A program made the translations under genes and the position numbers. The notes under the pieces are model-generated. The model was not told the DNA's origin. It worked only from the letters and a program-made list of their open reading frames with translations, and searched no databases. Shown here one piece after another: positions 7,903 to 16,053 of a DNA stretch of 48,167 bases. The stretch's first letter is position 1, and each line of letters begins with the position of its first letter. This DNA comes from Candidatus Falkowiibacteriota bacterium (lineage in GTDB: Bacteria > Patescibacteriota > Patescibacteriia > Patescibacteriales > UBA12465), in contig PWHG01000069.1 of the NCBI GenBank assembly GCA_003554785.1, forward strand, positions 1-48,167, given 5' to 3'.

Positions 7903-8466
7903 ATGTTAAATCACGTAGTCGTCGCTTTAGGAAATCCTGAAGCGCAACACGAAAAAAGTCGTCACAATGCTGGTTGGATAGCAGTTGATAAATACATTAA
8001 AAAAACTAAGTGGCGAAAAGAAAATAAATTTCAAGCTCTAGTTGCCAAAGAAGAAGATATTTTATACGTTAAACCCCTAACTTACATGAATTTGTCAGGT
8101 GATAGTGTTTTTAAAATCATGAACTATTACAAATTCTTACCTAAAAAATACGGCTTAATTGTTAAAAAAAATAGCAACTTAAGGGATTGTTTAACCATTA
8201 TTCACGATGATATTGATATAAATTTAGGAGAATATAAAATTGTTTCTGATTCCAGTAGTGCTGGTCACCGAGGAGTTCAGTCTATTATTAACCGACTAGG
8301 CACTAAAAAATTCAATCGTCTGCGCTTGGGAATCAAAACCCCACTTTTAAAACAAGTTATTCCGGCCAATAAATTTGTTCTACAAAAATTCAATCAAGAA
8401 GAACTAGATAAATTATTAAATACAGTTGAAAAAGCGTGGCCACATGTAAGTGAAAATTCTTGGTAG
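7903..8466 (+). CDS. pth: Peptidyl-tRNA hydrolase
   Basis: The 187-residue enzyme releases peptides from peptidyl-tRNAs that drop off ribosomes. Conserved blocks are VALGNPEAQHEKSRHNAGW (catalytic His in RHNAG), KPLTYMNLSGDSV, HDDIDINLGEYKI (catalytic Asp) and SSAGHRGVQSIINRLGT. A roughly 15-residue insertion (LPKKYGLIVKKNSNLRD) lies between the second and third blocks. TATAAT at 7882-7887 lies about 15 bases before the ATG at 7903, suggesting its own promoter with a very short leader. Its stop codon is immediately followed by a strongly structured RNA region. Confidence 0.94.
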   Translation: MLNHVVVALGNPEAQHEKSRHNAGWIAVDKYIKKTKWRKENKFQALVAKEEDILYVKPLTYMNLSGDSVFKIMNYYKFLPKKYGLIVKKNSNLRDCLTIIHDDIDINLGEYKIVSDSSSAGHRGVQSIINRLGTKKFNRLRLGIKTPLLKQVIPANKFVLQKFNQEELDKLLNTVEKAWPHVSENSW

Positions 8467-8471
8467 TTATT

Positions 8472-8541
8472 TTTTTGCTCAGAAATCAATTTTACCAAAT
8501 CTAAGAGGGGCGGTTTGGGCAAAATTACTTCTGGGCAAAAA
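8472..8541 (+). ncRNA. Long stem-loop between pth and dprA (element A)
   Basis: Three stacked helices form one hairpin: 8472-8484 with 8529-8541 (13 bp, one G-U), 8488-8493 with 8521-8526 (AATTTT/AAAATT), and 8495-8499 with 8514-8518 (CCAAA/TTTGG). A 14-nt loop holds AAGAGGGGCGG. No T-run follows, so it is not a terminator. It starts six bases after the pth stop. It could be a 3'-UTR element or part of an RNA that includes element B. Function unknown. Confidence 0.5.
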
Positions 8542-8551
8542 CATGATTTAT

Positions 8552-8653
8552 AAAAGGCTTAGTTTAATGCTCATGTTATTTGGTAATATTTCTGACCAGG
8601 AGGAACGTCAGAAAAAACCAACTTCACACAAGCATTAAACTAAGCCTTTTTTT
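8552..8653 (+). ncRNA. Structured RNA ending in a terminator (element B), with AGGAGG in its apical loop
   Basis: A perfect 20-bp stem (8552-8571 with 8631-8650) encloses TTGGT/ACCAA (8580-8584, 8617-8621) and TTTCTGAC/GTCAGAAA (8589-8596, 8607-8614). The apical loop is CAGGAGGAAC. Seven T residues follow the outer stem (8647-8653), so it can end the pth transcript. The branched interior is far more elaborate than a plain terminator, and the loop contains a perfect Shine-Dalgarno sequence in a window where genes almost lack them. An in-frame ORF over this region (8450-8638) looks fortuitous. Confidence 0.65.
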
Positions 8654-8683
8654 AACTTTTGAGATTAACAATCAATTTTATTT

Positions 8684-9583
8684 ATGTCAATAGAAAATAA
8701 ATATGAAAAAAATGCCCTACTCACCTTAGCTTGCTTTTCTGGATTTGGTCCAGTTACTTTAAAAAAACTATATTCATATTTTTATAGCTGGTCTAAAGCT
8801 CTTAATGCTAATTATCAAAACTTAAAGCAATTAAATTTAAACGATAAGCTAATTAACGATTTTTTACATTTCCGAAAAACTTTTGATATTAAAAAAATCA
8901 TAAATATTATAAATAAAGAAAATATCGATTTACTTTACTTTAAGGATGATAACTACCCACCACTGTTAAAAGAAATTCCTAATCCACCTATCCTGCTTTT
9001 TTTAAAAGGCAACAAAAAATTACTAAAAAATAAAAAACAATTGAGTGTTGTTGGTTCAAGAAAAACTAATCAATATGGAATTTACTCCGCTAATGAACTA
9101 ATACCTAAATTAAATAAAAATATTATTATAGTTAGCGGTCTAGCTTACGGCATAGACAGTTTAGCACACAGGCTAGCTTTAAATAATCAACAAAAAACAA
9201 TTGCTGTTTTAGGGTCTGGAGTTGATAATAACTCTATATATCCAAAAGAAAATCAAAGTCTGGCTAATGAAATTATAATCAATAATGGATTAATTATTTC
9301 TGAATTTCCTCCTTTATCTCCCCCTTTAAAACATCACTTTCCCCAAAGAAATCGTATATTGGCAGGATTGTCTATGGCAAGTTTAGTAATTCAAGCAAAG
9401 AAAAAATCGGGCGCATTAATTACTGCCTATATGGCCCTAGACTTTAATCGTGAAGTCCTAACTGTGCCTGCAAATATTAACTTACAATATAGTCAAGGAA
9501 ATAATCAATTAATAAAAAACGGAGCTAAAGTAATTTTGAACTATAAAGATATAGAAGAAAGTTTAAATATTGACAGCTCTTAA
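8684..9583 (+). CDS. dprA: DNA-processing protein DprA
   Basis: The protein has 299 residues. DprA binds incoming single-stranded DNA in natural transformation and loads RecA. An N-terminal helical segment (about 1-95, SAM-like) is followed by the Rossmann-like core: LSVVGSRKTNQYG, IVSGLAYGIDSLAHRLAL, TIAVLGSGVDNNSIYPKEN, EFPP, HHFPQRNRILAGLS and KSGALITAYMALDFNREV. The C-terminal winged helix found in longer homologues appears absent or minimal. With the ComEC-like protein at 22897 it hints at DNA uptake. No Shine-Dalgarno is present. Confidence 0.95.
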   Translation: MSIENKYEKNALLTLACFSGFGPVTLKKLYSYFYSWSKALNANYQNLKQLNLNDKLINDFLHFRKTFDIKKIINIINKENIDLLYFKDDNYPPLLKEIPNPPILLFLKGNKKLLKNKKQLSVVGSRKTNQYGIYSANELIPKLNKNIIIVSGLAYGIDSLAHRLALNNQQKTIAVLGSGVDNNSIYPKENQSLANEIIINNGLIISEFPPLSPPLKHHFPQRNRILAGLSMASLVIQAKKKSGALITAYMALDFNREVLTVPANINLQYSQGNNQLIKNGAKVILNYKDIEESLNIDSS

Positions 9584-9625
9584 AAAAACGCTACACTAGG
9601 TATAGTAAATAAATTATATAAATCT

Positions 9626-11821
9626 ATGCAACTAATTATTGTTGAGTCACCAACCAAAGCTAAAACAATAGGCAAATTTTTGGATAAAAATTTTATAATC
9701 ACCTCCTCTTATGGTCATATTAGGGATTTGCCTCAAAAAAACTTAGGAGTAGATGTAGAAAATAATTTTACACCTTCTTATGAAATTCCTAGTAAAGCCA
9801 AAAAAACTATTGAGGCTTTAAAAACAAAAACTAAAAAAGCCCAAAAAGTTATTTTAGCTACTGATGAAGACAGAGAAGGAGAAGCAATTGCTTGGCATTT
9901 AAAGCAAATTCTAAAGCTATCAGACAACGATTATAGTCGGATAGTTTTTCACGAAATTACCAAAGACGCTATATTAAAAGCTTTAAAAGATCCAAAAACA
10001 ATTAACGAAAATTTAGTTAATGCTCAACAAGCTAGAAGAGTTTTAGATCGTTTAGTGGGCTATAAGCTTTCTCCATTTTTATATAAAAAAGTAGCCAGAG
10101 GACTTTCTGCTGGTAGAGTGCAAAGTGTTGCGGTTCGTTTAATTGTAGAAAGAGAAAGAGAAGTGCGAAAATTTAAAGCCGAGGAATATTGGTCTATTTT
10201 TGCTCATCTAAAAAAAGATGATCAATCATGTCAAGCCGAGTTAAATAAAGTCCAAGGAAAAACAATTCCAAAATTAGAACTTAAAAAAGAACTGGCACAT
10301 GAAATTAGCTCAGATTTAAAAAAAGCTAAATATAAAATTAAAAACATCAGTGCAAAAGAAACTAGCAAAAATCCTTTACCTCCTTTTACTACTTCATCTC
10401 TTCAACAAACAGCCAACCGTTTACTTGGTTATGGAGCAAAACAAACCATGCTTGTAGCTCAAAGGCTTTACGAACAAGGCCATATTACCTATATGAGAAC
10501 TGATTCTCTACATTTATCTAAAAACTTTTTAGAAGATGCAAGACAATGGTTAAAAAAACATCAAGGTGAAAAATACTGTTTAGATAAAGCAAGAGTATTT
10601 AAAGGTAAAAGCAAAGGAGCTCAAGAAGCCCATGAAGCTATTAGACCCACTCAAGCTTCCCAAGATCCTGAAAGTTTGGAACCTAAAATAGACAAAAAAT
10701 TATTACCACTTTACCGACTAATCTGGCAAAGAGCTATTGCTAGTCAAATGCCCGCTGCTAAACTAAAAAATAGTTCAATAGAAATAGAGGCAAAAGCTAA
10801 AAAAGAATATATATTAAAAGCTAATGGGCAAATATTAATATTTTCCGGCTATTTATCTATTTATCCCGAAAAAACCAAAGAACAAAATTTACCTGACTGG
10901 CAAATTGGAAATGAATTAATTTTAGAAAAAATTGATACCAATCAACACTTCACCAAACCACCAGCTCGATACAGCGATGCTGGTCTTGTAAAAGAAATGG
11001 AAAAATATGGTATTGGCCGTCCTTCTACTTATGCACCAACTATTTCCACTGTTATTGCCCGTAATTACGTCGATCGTGATGAAGGGAAACGTTTATTTCC
11101 AACCGATATTGCCTTTATAGTTAATGATTTGTTGGTTAAACATTTTTCTGAAATTGTTGATTATAATTTCACAGCCGAAATGGAAAACAATTTAGATAAA
11201 ATTGCTTTGGGTAAAAAAGATTGGCAGCCAATAATTAAAGATTTTTATTTCCCTTTTGTTGATAAAATTAAAGTTAAGGACAAGGAATTAAAAAAAAGCG
11301 ATATTATACCAACCGAGGAAAGTCAAGAAAAATGCGATAAATGTGGTGCAAAAATGATTATTAAAACCGGACGCTATGGAAAATTTCTTGCCTGTTCAAA
11401 TTATCCTGAATGTAAAAATATTAAAAGCTTAAAAAAACAAGAAAATCAAGAAAAAGATGAAGAATTAAAAGAATTAGAGAAAAAACATCAAGGAAAAACG
11501 TGTGATAAATGCCAATCACTTATGCAAATAAAAAAAGGTCGCTATGGACCCTTTTTAGCTTGCTCAGCTTTTCCTAAATGTAAAAATATTAAAAGTGTTG
11601 ATGATGATTTAAATATTACTTGCCCAGCTTGTAGTCAAGGCAAAATTGTTAAAAAGGTTAACAAACGAGGAGCTTTTTATGCGTGCAATAATTATCCTAA
11701 GTGTAAAAATTTATACCAAACAAAGCCAAGTGAAAAAAAATGCCCAGAATGTAAAAGTTTAATGATAAATAAAGATAATAAATTGATCTGTTCAAATAAA
11801 AATTGCTCAAGCCGTTTATAA
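9626..11821 (+). CDS. topA: DNA topoisomerase I
   Basis: The 731-residue type IA enzyme relaxes negative supercoils. The Toprim domain has IIVESPTKAKTIGKFL (residues 4-19) and ATDEDREGEAIAWHL (78-92) with the metal-binding acidic residues. The catalytic tyrosine is Y289 in GHITYMRTDSL. The DNA-gate region contains GIGRPSTYAPTI. The C-terminus carries four zinc-ribbon repeats: CDKCGAKM...CSNYPEC, CDKCQSLM...CSAFPKC, CPACSQGK...CNNYPKC and CPECKSLM...CSNKNC. It follows dprA by 42 bases and is probably in the same operon. Confidence 0.97.
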   Translation: MQLIIVESPTKAKTIGKFLDKNFIITSSYGHIRDLPQKNLGVDVENNFTPSYEIPSKAKKTIEALKTKTKKAQKVILATDEDREGEAIAWHLKQILKLSDNDYSRIVFHEITKDAILKALKDPKTINENLVNAQQARRVLDRLVGYKLSPFLYKKVARGLSAGRVQSVAVRLIVEREREVRKFKAEEYWSIFAHLKKDDQSCQAELNKVQGKTIPKLELKKELAHEISSDLKKAKYKIKNISAKETSKNPLPPFTTSSLQQTANRLLGYGAKQTMLVAQRLYEQGHITYMRTDSLHLSKNFLEDARQWLKKHQGEKYCLDKARVFKGKSKGAQEAHEAIRPTQASQDPESLEPKIDKKLLPLYRLIWQRAIASQMPAAKLKNSSIEIEAKAKKEYILKANGQILIFSGYLSIYPEKTKEQNLPDWQIGNELILEKIDTNQHFTKPPARYSDAGLVKEMEKYGIGRPSTYAPTISTVIARNYVDRDEGKRLFPTDIAFIVNDLLVKHFSEIVDYNFTAEMENNLDKIALGKKDWQPIIKDFYFPFVDKIKVKDKELKKSDIIPTEESQEKCDKCGAKMIIKTGRYGKFLACSNYPECKNIKSLKKQENQEKDEELKELEKKHQGKTCDKCQSLMQIKKGRYGPFLACSAFPKCKNIKSVDDDLNITCPACSQGKIVKKVNKRGAFYACNNYPKCKNLYQTKPSEKKCPECKSLMINKDNKLICSNKNCSSRL

Positions 11822-11836
11822 TCTTTTATTTAACAT

Positions 11837-12175
11837 TTATTTCTTTTTTTTACCTCTTTTTTTAGGCTTAACTTCATATTCATAATTTTCATCCTCTTCT
11901 TTTTTATCAGTTTTTTTGTCCTTCATCATTTGACTGATTTTTTTTACAAGCTCAGTTACCATATACAAATAAGAGGCACTGCTGGAAATTTTATTTTTAA
12001 TTAAATCTAGTAAACTTTCAAACTTACCAACAATATTTTCTGCTTTCCTTACTATTTTCACACCTCGACGAAAGGTGTTAATTATATAATAAAGACCCCA
12101 GCAAATAAAAAAAGCAATTGCTAAAACTGATAAAGTTATAGCCCAATTTAAAATATCAACTGATGTTTCAAACAT
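11837..12175 (-). CDS. Small single-pass membrane protein, function unknown
   Basis: The protein has 112 residues. One hydrophobic helix (about residues 10-32, LNWAITLSVLAIAFFICWGLYY) is followed by an amphipathic, possibly coiled region (about 40-90) and a highly basic end (KPKKRGKKKK). The layout recalls small YtxH/DUF948-like membrane proteins, but I see no diagnostic motif. It lies just after pheT on the same strand with a short gap, and converges with topA. No function can be assigned. Confidence 0.7.
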   Translation of the reverse strand: MFETSVDILNWAITLSVLAIAFFICWGLYYIINTFRRGVKIVRKAENIVGKFESLLDLIKNKISSSASYLYMVTELVKKISQMMKDKKTDKKEEDENYEYEVKPKKRGKKKK

Positions 12176-12196
12176 ATTTTTATATATTATTATTTT

Positions 12197-14614
12197 TTAA
12201 AAATCTCTTAATTGCGCTGAAAAATTATCAGCTAAATACTTAATTAGTTTATCTTGAATATGATCTACCTCCTGAGTTGATAAGGTTTTTTCAAATGATT
12301 GATAACTTACATGAAAAGCCAAACTTTTTAAATTACTATCTAATTTATCACCAGAGTAAACATCAAACAATTCAGCTTTCGCTATTAACGGACTAAAATT
12401 AGAAATAGTTTTATATAATTTATTATAACTTATTTTTTTATCAACTACAAAAGCTAAGTCTCTTTCTACTGCCGGAAATTTAGAAACTTCTTGATATTTT
12501 ACACCGGGTATATTTTTATATATATCTAATAATTTGGAAAAATCAATTTCTGAAAACACTGTTTCTAATTTTATTCCTAATTTATCCGCTACTTCTTTAT
12601 TTACTTTTGCAATATAACCTAAATTTTCATTTTCTAATTTAATATTTACAGACCAATCCTGGTCAAACCAAGATAGTTTATTTTCTAAAATAGTAAAATC
12701 TACTTGTTGATTTTTTCCTAATATACTCTTTATTAAAACTTCAACCACACCTTTAGCCTTTGAAAATGAATCACTATATCCAGCAATTGTTAGTCCTATC
12801 TTTTTTTCTTGTAGTGGTAATTTTTCTTTCTTTCCTTCTCTGTCATAGCTACCTTCAATAGGTAAAAAGACTTTACCGGTTTCAAAAAAAGCTAAGTCCT
12901 TAAAATTATTTTGGTTTAAAATAATGCTTTGAATTAAATTAGGAGCTAAACTTTGTCTTAATAAATTATAATTTTGTGAGCTGGGATTTGCTAAACGCAG
13001 ATAAGATGAAGTCTCAATTCCCATTTTAAGCAATTGTTTTTCATCAACGAAGGCATAATTATAATCTTCATAAAAATTTGCTGATTGACTTAAAAAATTT
13101 TTAATTTCTCTTTCCAGTTTTAATTCATAATTAGCAGTTAAGGGTTTTAGTTTTAATTCTGGTAAACTAGATTCTATATTATTGTAACCATAAACTCTAG
13201 CAACTTCTTCTAAAATATCTTCTTTTATTTTTACATCCTTAACCGCGCGCCAACTTGGAATAGTAATTAATAATTTATCCTCATTAACTTCAATCGTGAA
13301 ACCTAAATGTTTTAAAATTGAAATCACTTCTTCTTTTTCAATTGTTTTACCTATTCGATTACACAGCCAACTATAGTCTAGCTCAATTTTATTTACTTTT
13401 TCATTTAAATAGTTAACAACATCACTTGCTTGAGAAATAAATTTTGCTTCAGGGCATAATTCTTTTAAAATAGTAGCAAATCTTTTAAGTGCCAGTGGTG
13501 CTAATTCAGGATCAATTGATTTTTCAAAGCGAGCAGAAGCTTCAGTTCGCAAATTTAAAGATTGTGAACTTTTTCTGATAGATACAGCATCAAAATTAGC
13601 TGATTCAATAATTATTGACTTAGTATCTGTATTAACTGCACTATCTAAACCTCCCATAATTCCAGCAATAGCTAAAACATCCTTTCCTGATGTAATTAGT
13701 AAATCATCTTCACTTAAAGCCCTGTCTTTTTCATCAATTGTCTTTATACTCTCTCCTTTTTTAGCCAATCTAACTTCTATTTTTTCAATATTTTCAGCAC
13801 TAAAGGTGTGTAATGGTTGACCACTTTCTATCATGACATAATTGCTAGCATCGACAATATTATTAATAGGTCTATATCCAGCGGCTAGAAGTTTATTCTT
13901 TAGCCATAAAGGAGAATCTTTGACTGTAATATTTTCTACTTTCCAAGCTAAATATCTAGGACATAAATCTTCCTTTGCAACTTTAACTTTAAAAGCTTCG
14001 CCTTCTTCATTATTTATTTCTTCTATGAATTCATTGTAGGGCTTTAATTGACTTTTTAAAATTGCTGACAAGTCTCTGGCTAAACCGTAGTGCCCCCAAA
14101 GGTCAGCTCTATGTGACAGAGATTTATTATCAATTTCAAAAATAATATCATCTAAATTTAAATGTTCAGATAAGCTTTGACCTTTTTTAGCTTTTTTATC
14201 TAAAACTAGAATTCCTTCTTGTTCTTCACCTAAACCTAATTCGTCTTCAGAGCAAATCATACCACTAGATTTAACTCCTCTAATTTCTGTCTCTTTTATT
14301 TCTAAACCATTAGCTAAAATTGCTCCTGGTAAGGCTAAGGCAATTTTTTGTTTAGGCTCAACATTACTAGCTCCACAAACAATGTCTAAATCTAATTTAC
14401 CATCATTAACTTTAACTAGGCTTAATCTATCAGCATTTGGATGAGCTTTAACTTCTATAACTTCAGCAACAACAATATTTTTAAACTGATCTTTTAAGTC
14501 TATAACTTTTTCTACTTCCACTGTATGTAGATTTAAAAGACTAGCTAACTCTTCAGTTGATAAAGTTTTTGGAATTTTTGTAAATGTTTTTAGTAAATTA
14601 TAGGATATATACAT
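12197..14614 (-). CDS. pheT: Phenylalanine-tRNA ligase, beta subunit
   Basis: The 805-residue subunit has the usual full-length order. An EMAP-like tRNA-binding domain (about 40-150, KNIVVAEVIEVKAHPNADRL) is followed by the B3/B4 editing domain (about 210-390, including GGLDSAV), the B5 domain (about 400-470), the catalytic-like core and a C-terminal anticodon-binding FDX-ACB domain (from about 710, KFPAVERDLAFVVD to the end). It forms a2b2 with PheS, encoded immediately upstream with a four-base gap, so the two are co-transcribed. No Shine-Dalgarno is seen. Confidence 0.97.
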   Translation of the reverse strand: MYISYNLLKTFTKIPKTLSTEELASLLNLHTVEVEKVIDLKDQFKNIVVAEVIEVKAHPNADRLSLVKVNDGKLDLDIVCGASNVEPKQKIALALPGAILANGLEIKETEIRGVKSSGMICSEDELGLGEEQEGILVLDKKAKKGQSLSEHLNLDDIIFEIDNKSLSHRADLWGHYGLARDLSAILKSQLKPYNEFIEEINNEEGEAFKVKVAKEDLCPRYLAWKVENITVKDSPLWLKNKLLAAGYRPINNIVDASNYVMIESGQPLHTFSAENIEKIEVRLAKKGESIKTIDEKDRALSEDDLLITSGKDVLAIAGIMGGLDSAVNTDTKSIIIESANFDAVSIRKSSQSLNLRTEASARFEKSIDPELAPLALKRFATILKELCPEAKFISQASDVVNYLNEKVNKIELDYSWLCNRIGKTIEKEEVISILKHLGFTIEVNEDKLLITIPSWRAVKDVKIKEDILEEVARVYGYNNIESSLPELKLKPLTANYELKLEREIKNFLSQSANFYEDYNYAFVDEKQLLKMGIETSSYLRLANPSSQNYNLLRQSLAPNLIQSIILNQNNFKDLAFFETGKVFLPIEGSYDREGKKEKLPLQEKKIGLTIAGYSDSFSKAKGVVEVLIKSILGKNQQVDFTILENKLSWFDQDWSVNIKLENENLGYIAKVNKEVADKLGIKLETVFSEIDFSKLLDIYKNIPGVKYQEVSKFPAVERDLAFVVDKKISYNKLYKTISNFSPLIAKAELFDVYSGDKLDSNLKSLAFHVSYQSFEKTLSTQEVDHIQDKLIKYLADNFSAQLRDF

Positions 14615-14618
14615 AAAT

Positions 14619-15644
14619 TTAAAATTGTTTTAAAAATCTTAGATCTCCACTATGAAAATTGCGAATATCGTTGATATCATATTTTAACATCACTAGTCGA
14701 TCTAAACCGAAACCAAAAGCAAAGCCAGAGTATTTCTCTGGATCAATTCCACCAGCCCTTAAAACATTGGGATGAATCAAACCACAACCTAAAACTTCAA
14801 GCCAACCAGAATTTTTACACACTCGACAACCTTTTCCTTGGCACAGAAAACAACTAAACTCACCGTTTAAACCTGGTTCAACAAATGGAAAGTATTTTGG
14901 CCTGGTTCTTAATTTTGTATTTGGTCCATATAAAAATTTTCCAGTTTCTTCTAAAACTGCTTTTAAATGAGCTAAATTAATATTTTCATCAATCAATATT
15001 CCTTCTAACTGATAAAAAGTATGTTCATGCCTAGCGTCAGTTGATTCACAACGAAAACATCTTCCTGGTACAATCGCTCTAAGAGGGGCTCCATGTTTTA
15101 GCATCGCTCTAACTTGAGTATTGGAGGTTTGAGTGCGCATTAATAGATCAGCTTGCTTATCTTCATCTTTGCTATCAATATAAAATGTATCCTGCATGTC
15201 ACGAGCTGGATGATGAGCTAAAACATTTAGGGCAGTAAAATTATAATAATCACTTTCAAGTTCAGGACCATCTATGCTCATAAAACCTAAAGTAGCAAAG
15301 AAATCTTCAATTTCTTTTCTAACTATAGTAATTGGATGCAGAGCTCCGGTTGAAATTTTTTCACCCGGCAGAGTTGGGTCAACAACATCGCTAGTTTTTT
15401 CACGACTTAAATCTTTTCGAGTTTTTTCAAGCACTTCTTTTAATTCATTTTTTAATGAATTAGCAAATTTTCCCACTTCTTGTCTTGTTTTCATATCCAA
15501 ATCCTTTAATTGACGTAAAATCAAAGATAGCTCACCTTTGCGAGAAAAATATTTATCCTCTAAATCACTTAAAGATTTTTGATCTTTAACTTCTTTGATT
15601 GACTGGAGAAAATCTTGTTTAATTTTTTCTAATTTAGTCTTCAT
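14619..15644 (-). CDS. pheS: Phenylalanine-tRNA ligase, alpha subunit
   Basis: The 341-residue class II catalytic subunit has an N-terminal coiled coil (about 1-90). The core follows, with HPARDMQDTFYI, PGRCFRCESTDARHEHTFYQLEG (motif 2) and FGFGLDRLVMLKY (motif 3). A cysteine-rich loop, CFLCQGKGCRVCKNSGWLE, is a likely zinc site found in many bacterial PheS proteins. It overlaps the upstream membrane-protein gene by 11 bases and precedes pheT by four, which points to one operon with valS. Confidence 0.97.
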   Translation of the reverse strand: MKTKLEKIKQDFLQSIKEVKDQKSLSDLEDKYFSRKGELSLILRQLKDLDMKTRQEVGKFANSLKNELKEVLEKTRKDLSREKTSDVVDPTLPGEKISTGALHPITIVRKEIEDFFATLGFMSIDGPELESDYYNFTALNVLAHHPARDMQDTFYIDSKDEDKQADLLMRTQTSNTQVRAMLKHGAPLRAIVPGRCFRCESTDARHEHTFYQLEGILIDENINLAHLKAVLEETGKFLYGPNTKLRTRPKYFPFVEPGLNGEFSCFLCQGKGCRVCKNSGWLEVLGCGLIHPNVLRAGGIDPEKYSGFAFGFGLDRLVMLKYDINDIRNFHSGDLRFLKQF

Positions 15645-16050
15645 ATTGATTATTTATATTATTACTAGACCTTTTTTTATCTGAAAAGCTAGAAAATATT
15701 ATTTCTAAAATTGTAAAGATTATTAACAGTAGAATTAAATTAAACCAAGTGTTTAAATTTTGTGAAAATAAAAAAAGCAACGTTATTAAAAAAAATGAAA
15801 ATAAAAATGATTGACGAAAAGCAATTTTAACTGCATAAAAAACTAATTCCCGCCTAAGCACTACAAAACGAAAGAAAAAACCAATTATAGCACTGGTGCC
15901 AATTAATGATAAAAAGAGTGATAAATAAAACAAAATAAAACCAATCAAATTTGTAGTTTCCGGGTCTATTAAATTAACAATAAAAATAAAAACTCCCCAG
16001 CAAAATGCGGTTGCAAGTGTCATTGAAATTAAATAGCTTTTTAAAGTCAT
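15634..16050 (-). CDS. Four-helix membrane protein, function unknown
   Basis: The protein has 138 residues with about four hydrophobic segments (roughly 7-28, 33-60, 83-100 and 105-122) and a short charged, asparagine-rich cytoplasmic tail. There is a conserved-looking turn, FFRFVVLRRELVFYAVKIAFRQS, between helices 2 and 3. It sits between valS (three-base gap) and pheS (11-base overlap), so it is translated within the synthetase operon. I do not recognise the family, and its place there probably reflects operon layout rather than a role in charging. Confidence 0.75.
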   Translation of the reverse strand: MTLKSYLISMTLATAFCWGVFIFIVNLIDPETTNLIGFILFYLSLFLSLIGTSAIIGFFFRFVVLRRELVFYAVKIAFRQSFLFSFFLITLLFLFSQNLNTWFNLILLLIIFTILEIIFSSFSDKKRSSNNINNQYED

Positions 16051-16053
16051 AAA

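Noticed and set aside
8450-8638. ORF of 62 codons overlapping the pth end
   Set aside because: It runs through two strong RNA hairpins, has no recognisable motif and no ribosome site, and its composition follows the RNA structure.
8552-8653. SRP (4.5S) RNA
   Set aside because: The loop CAGGAGGAAC looks superficially similar, but the GGAA tetraloop with the flanking CAGG and AGCA internal loop of SRP RNA is absent.
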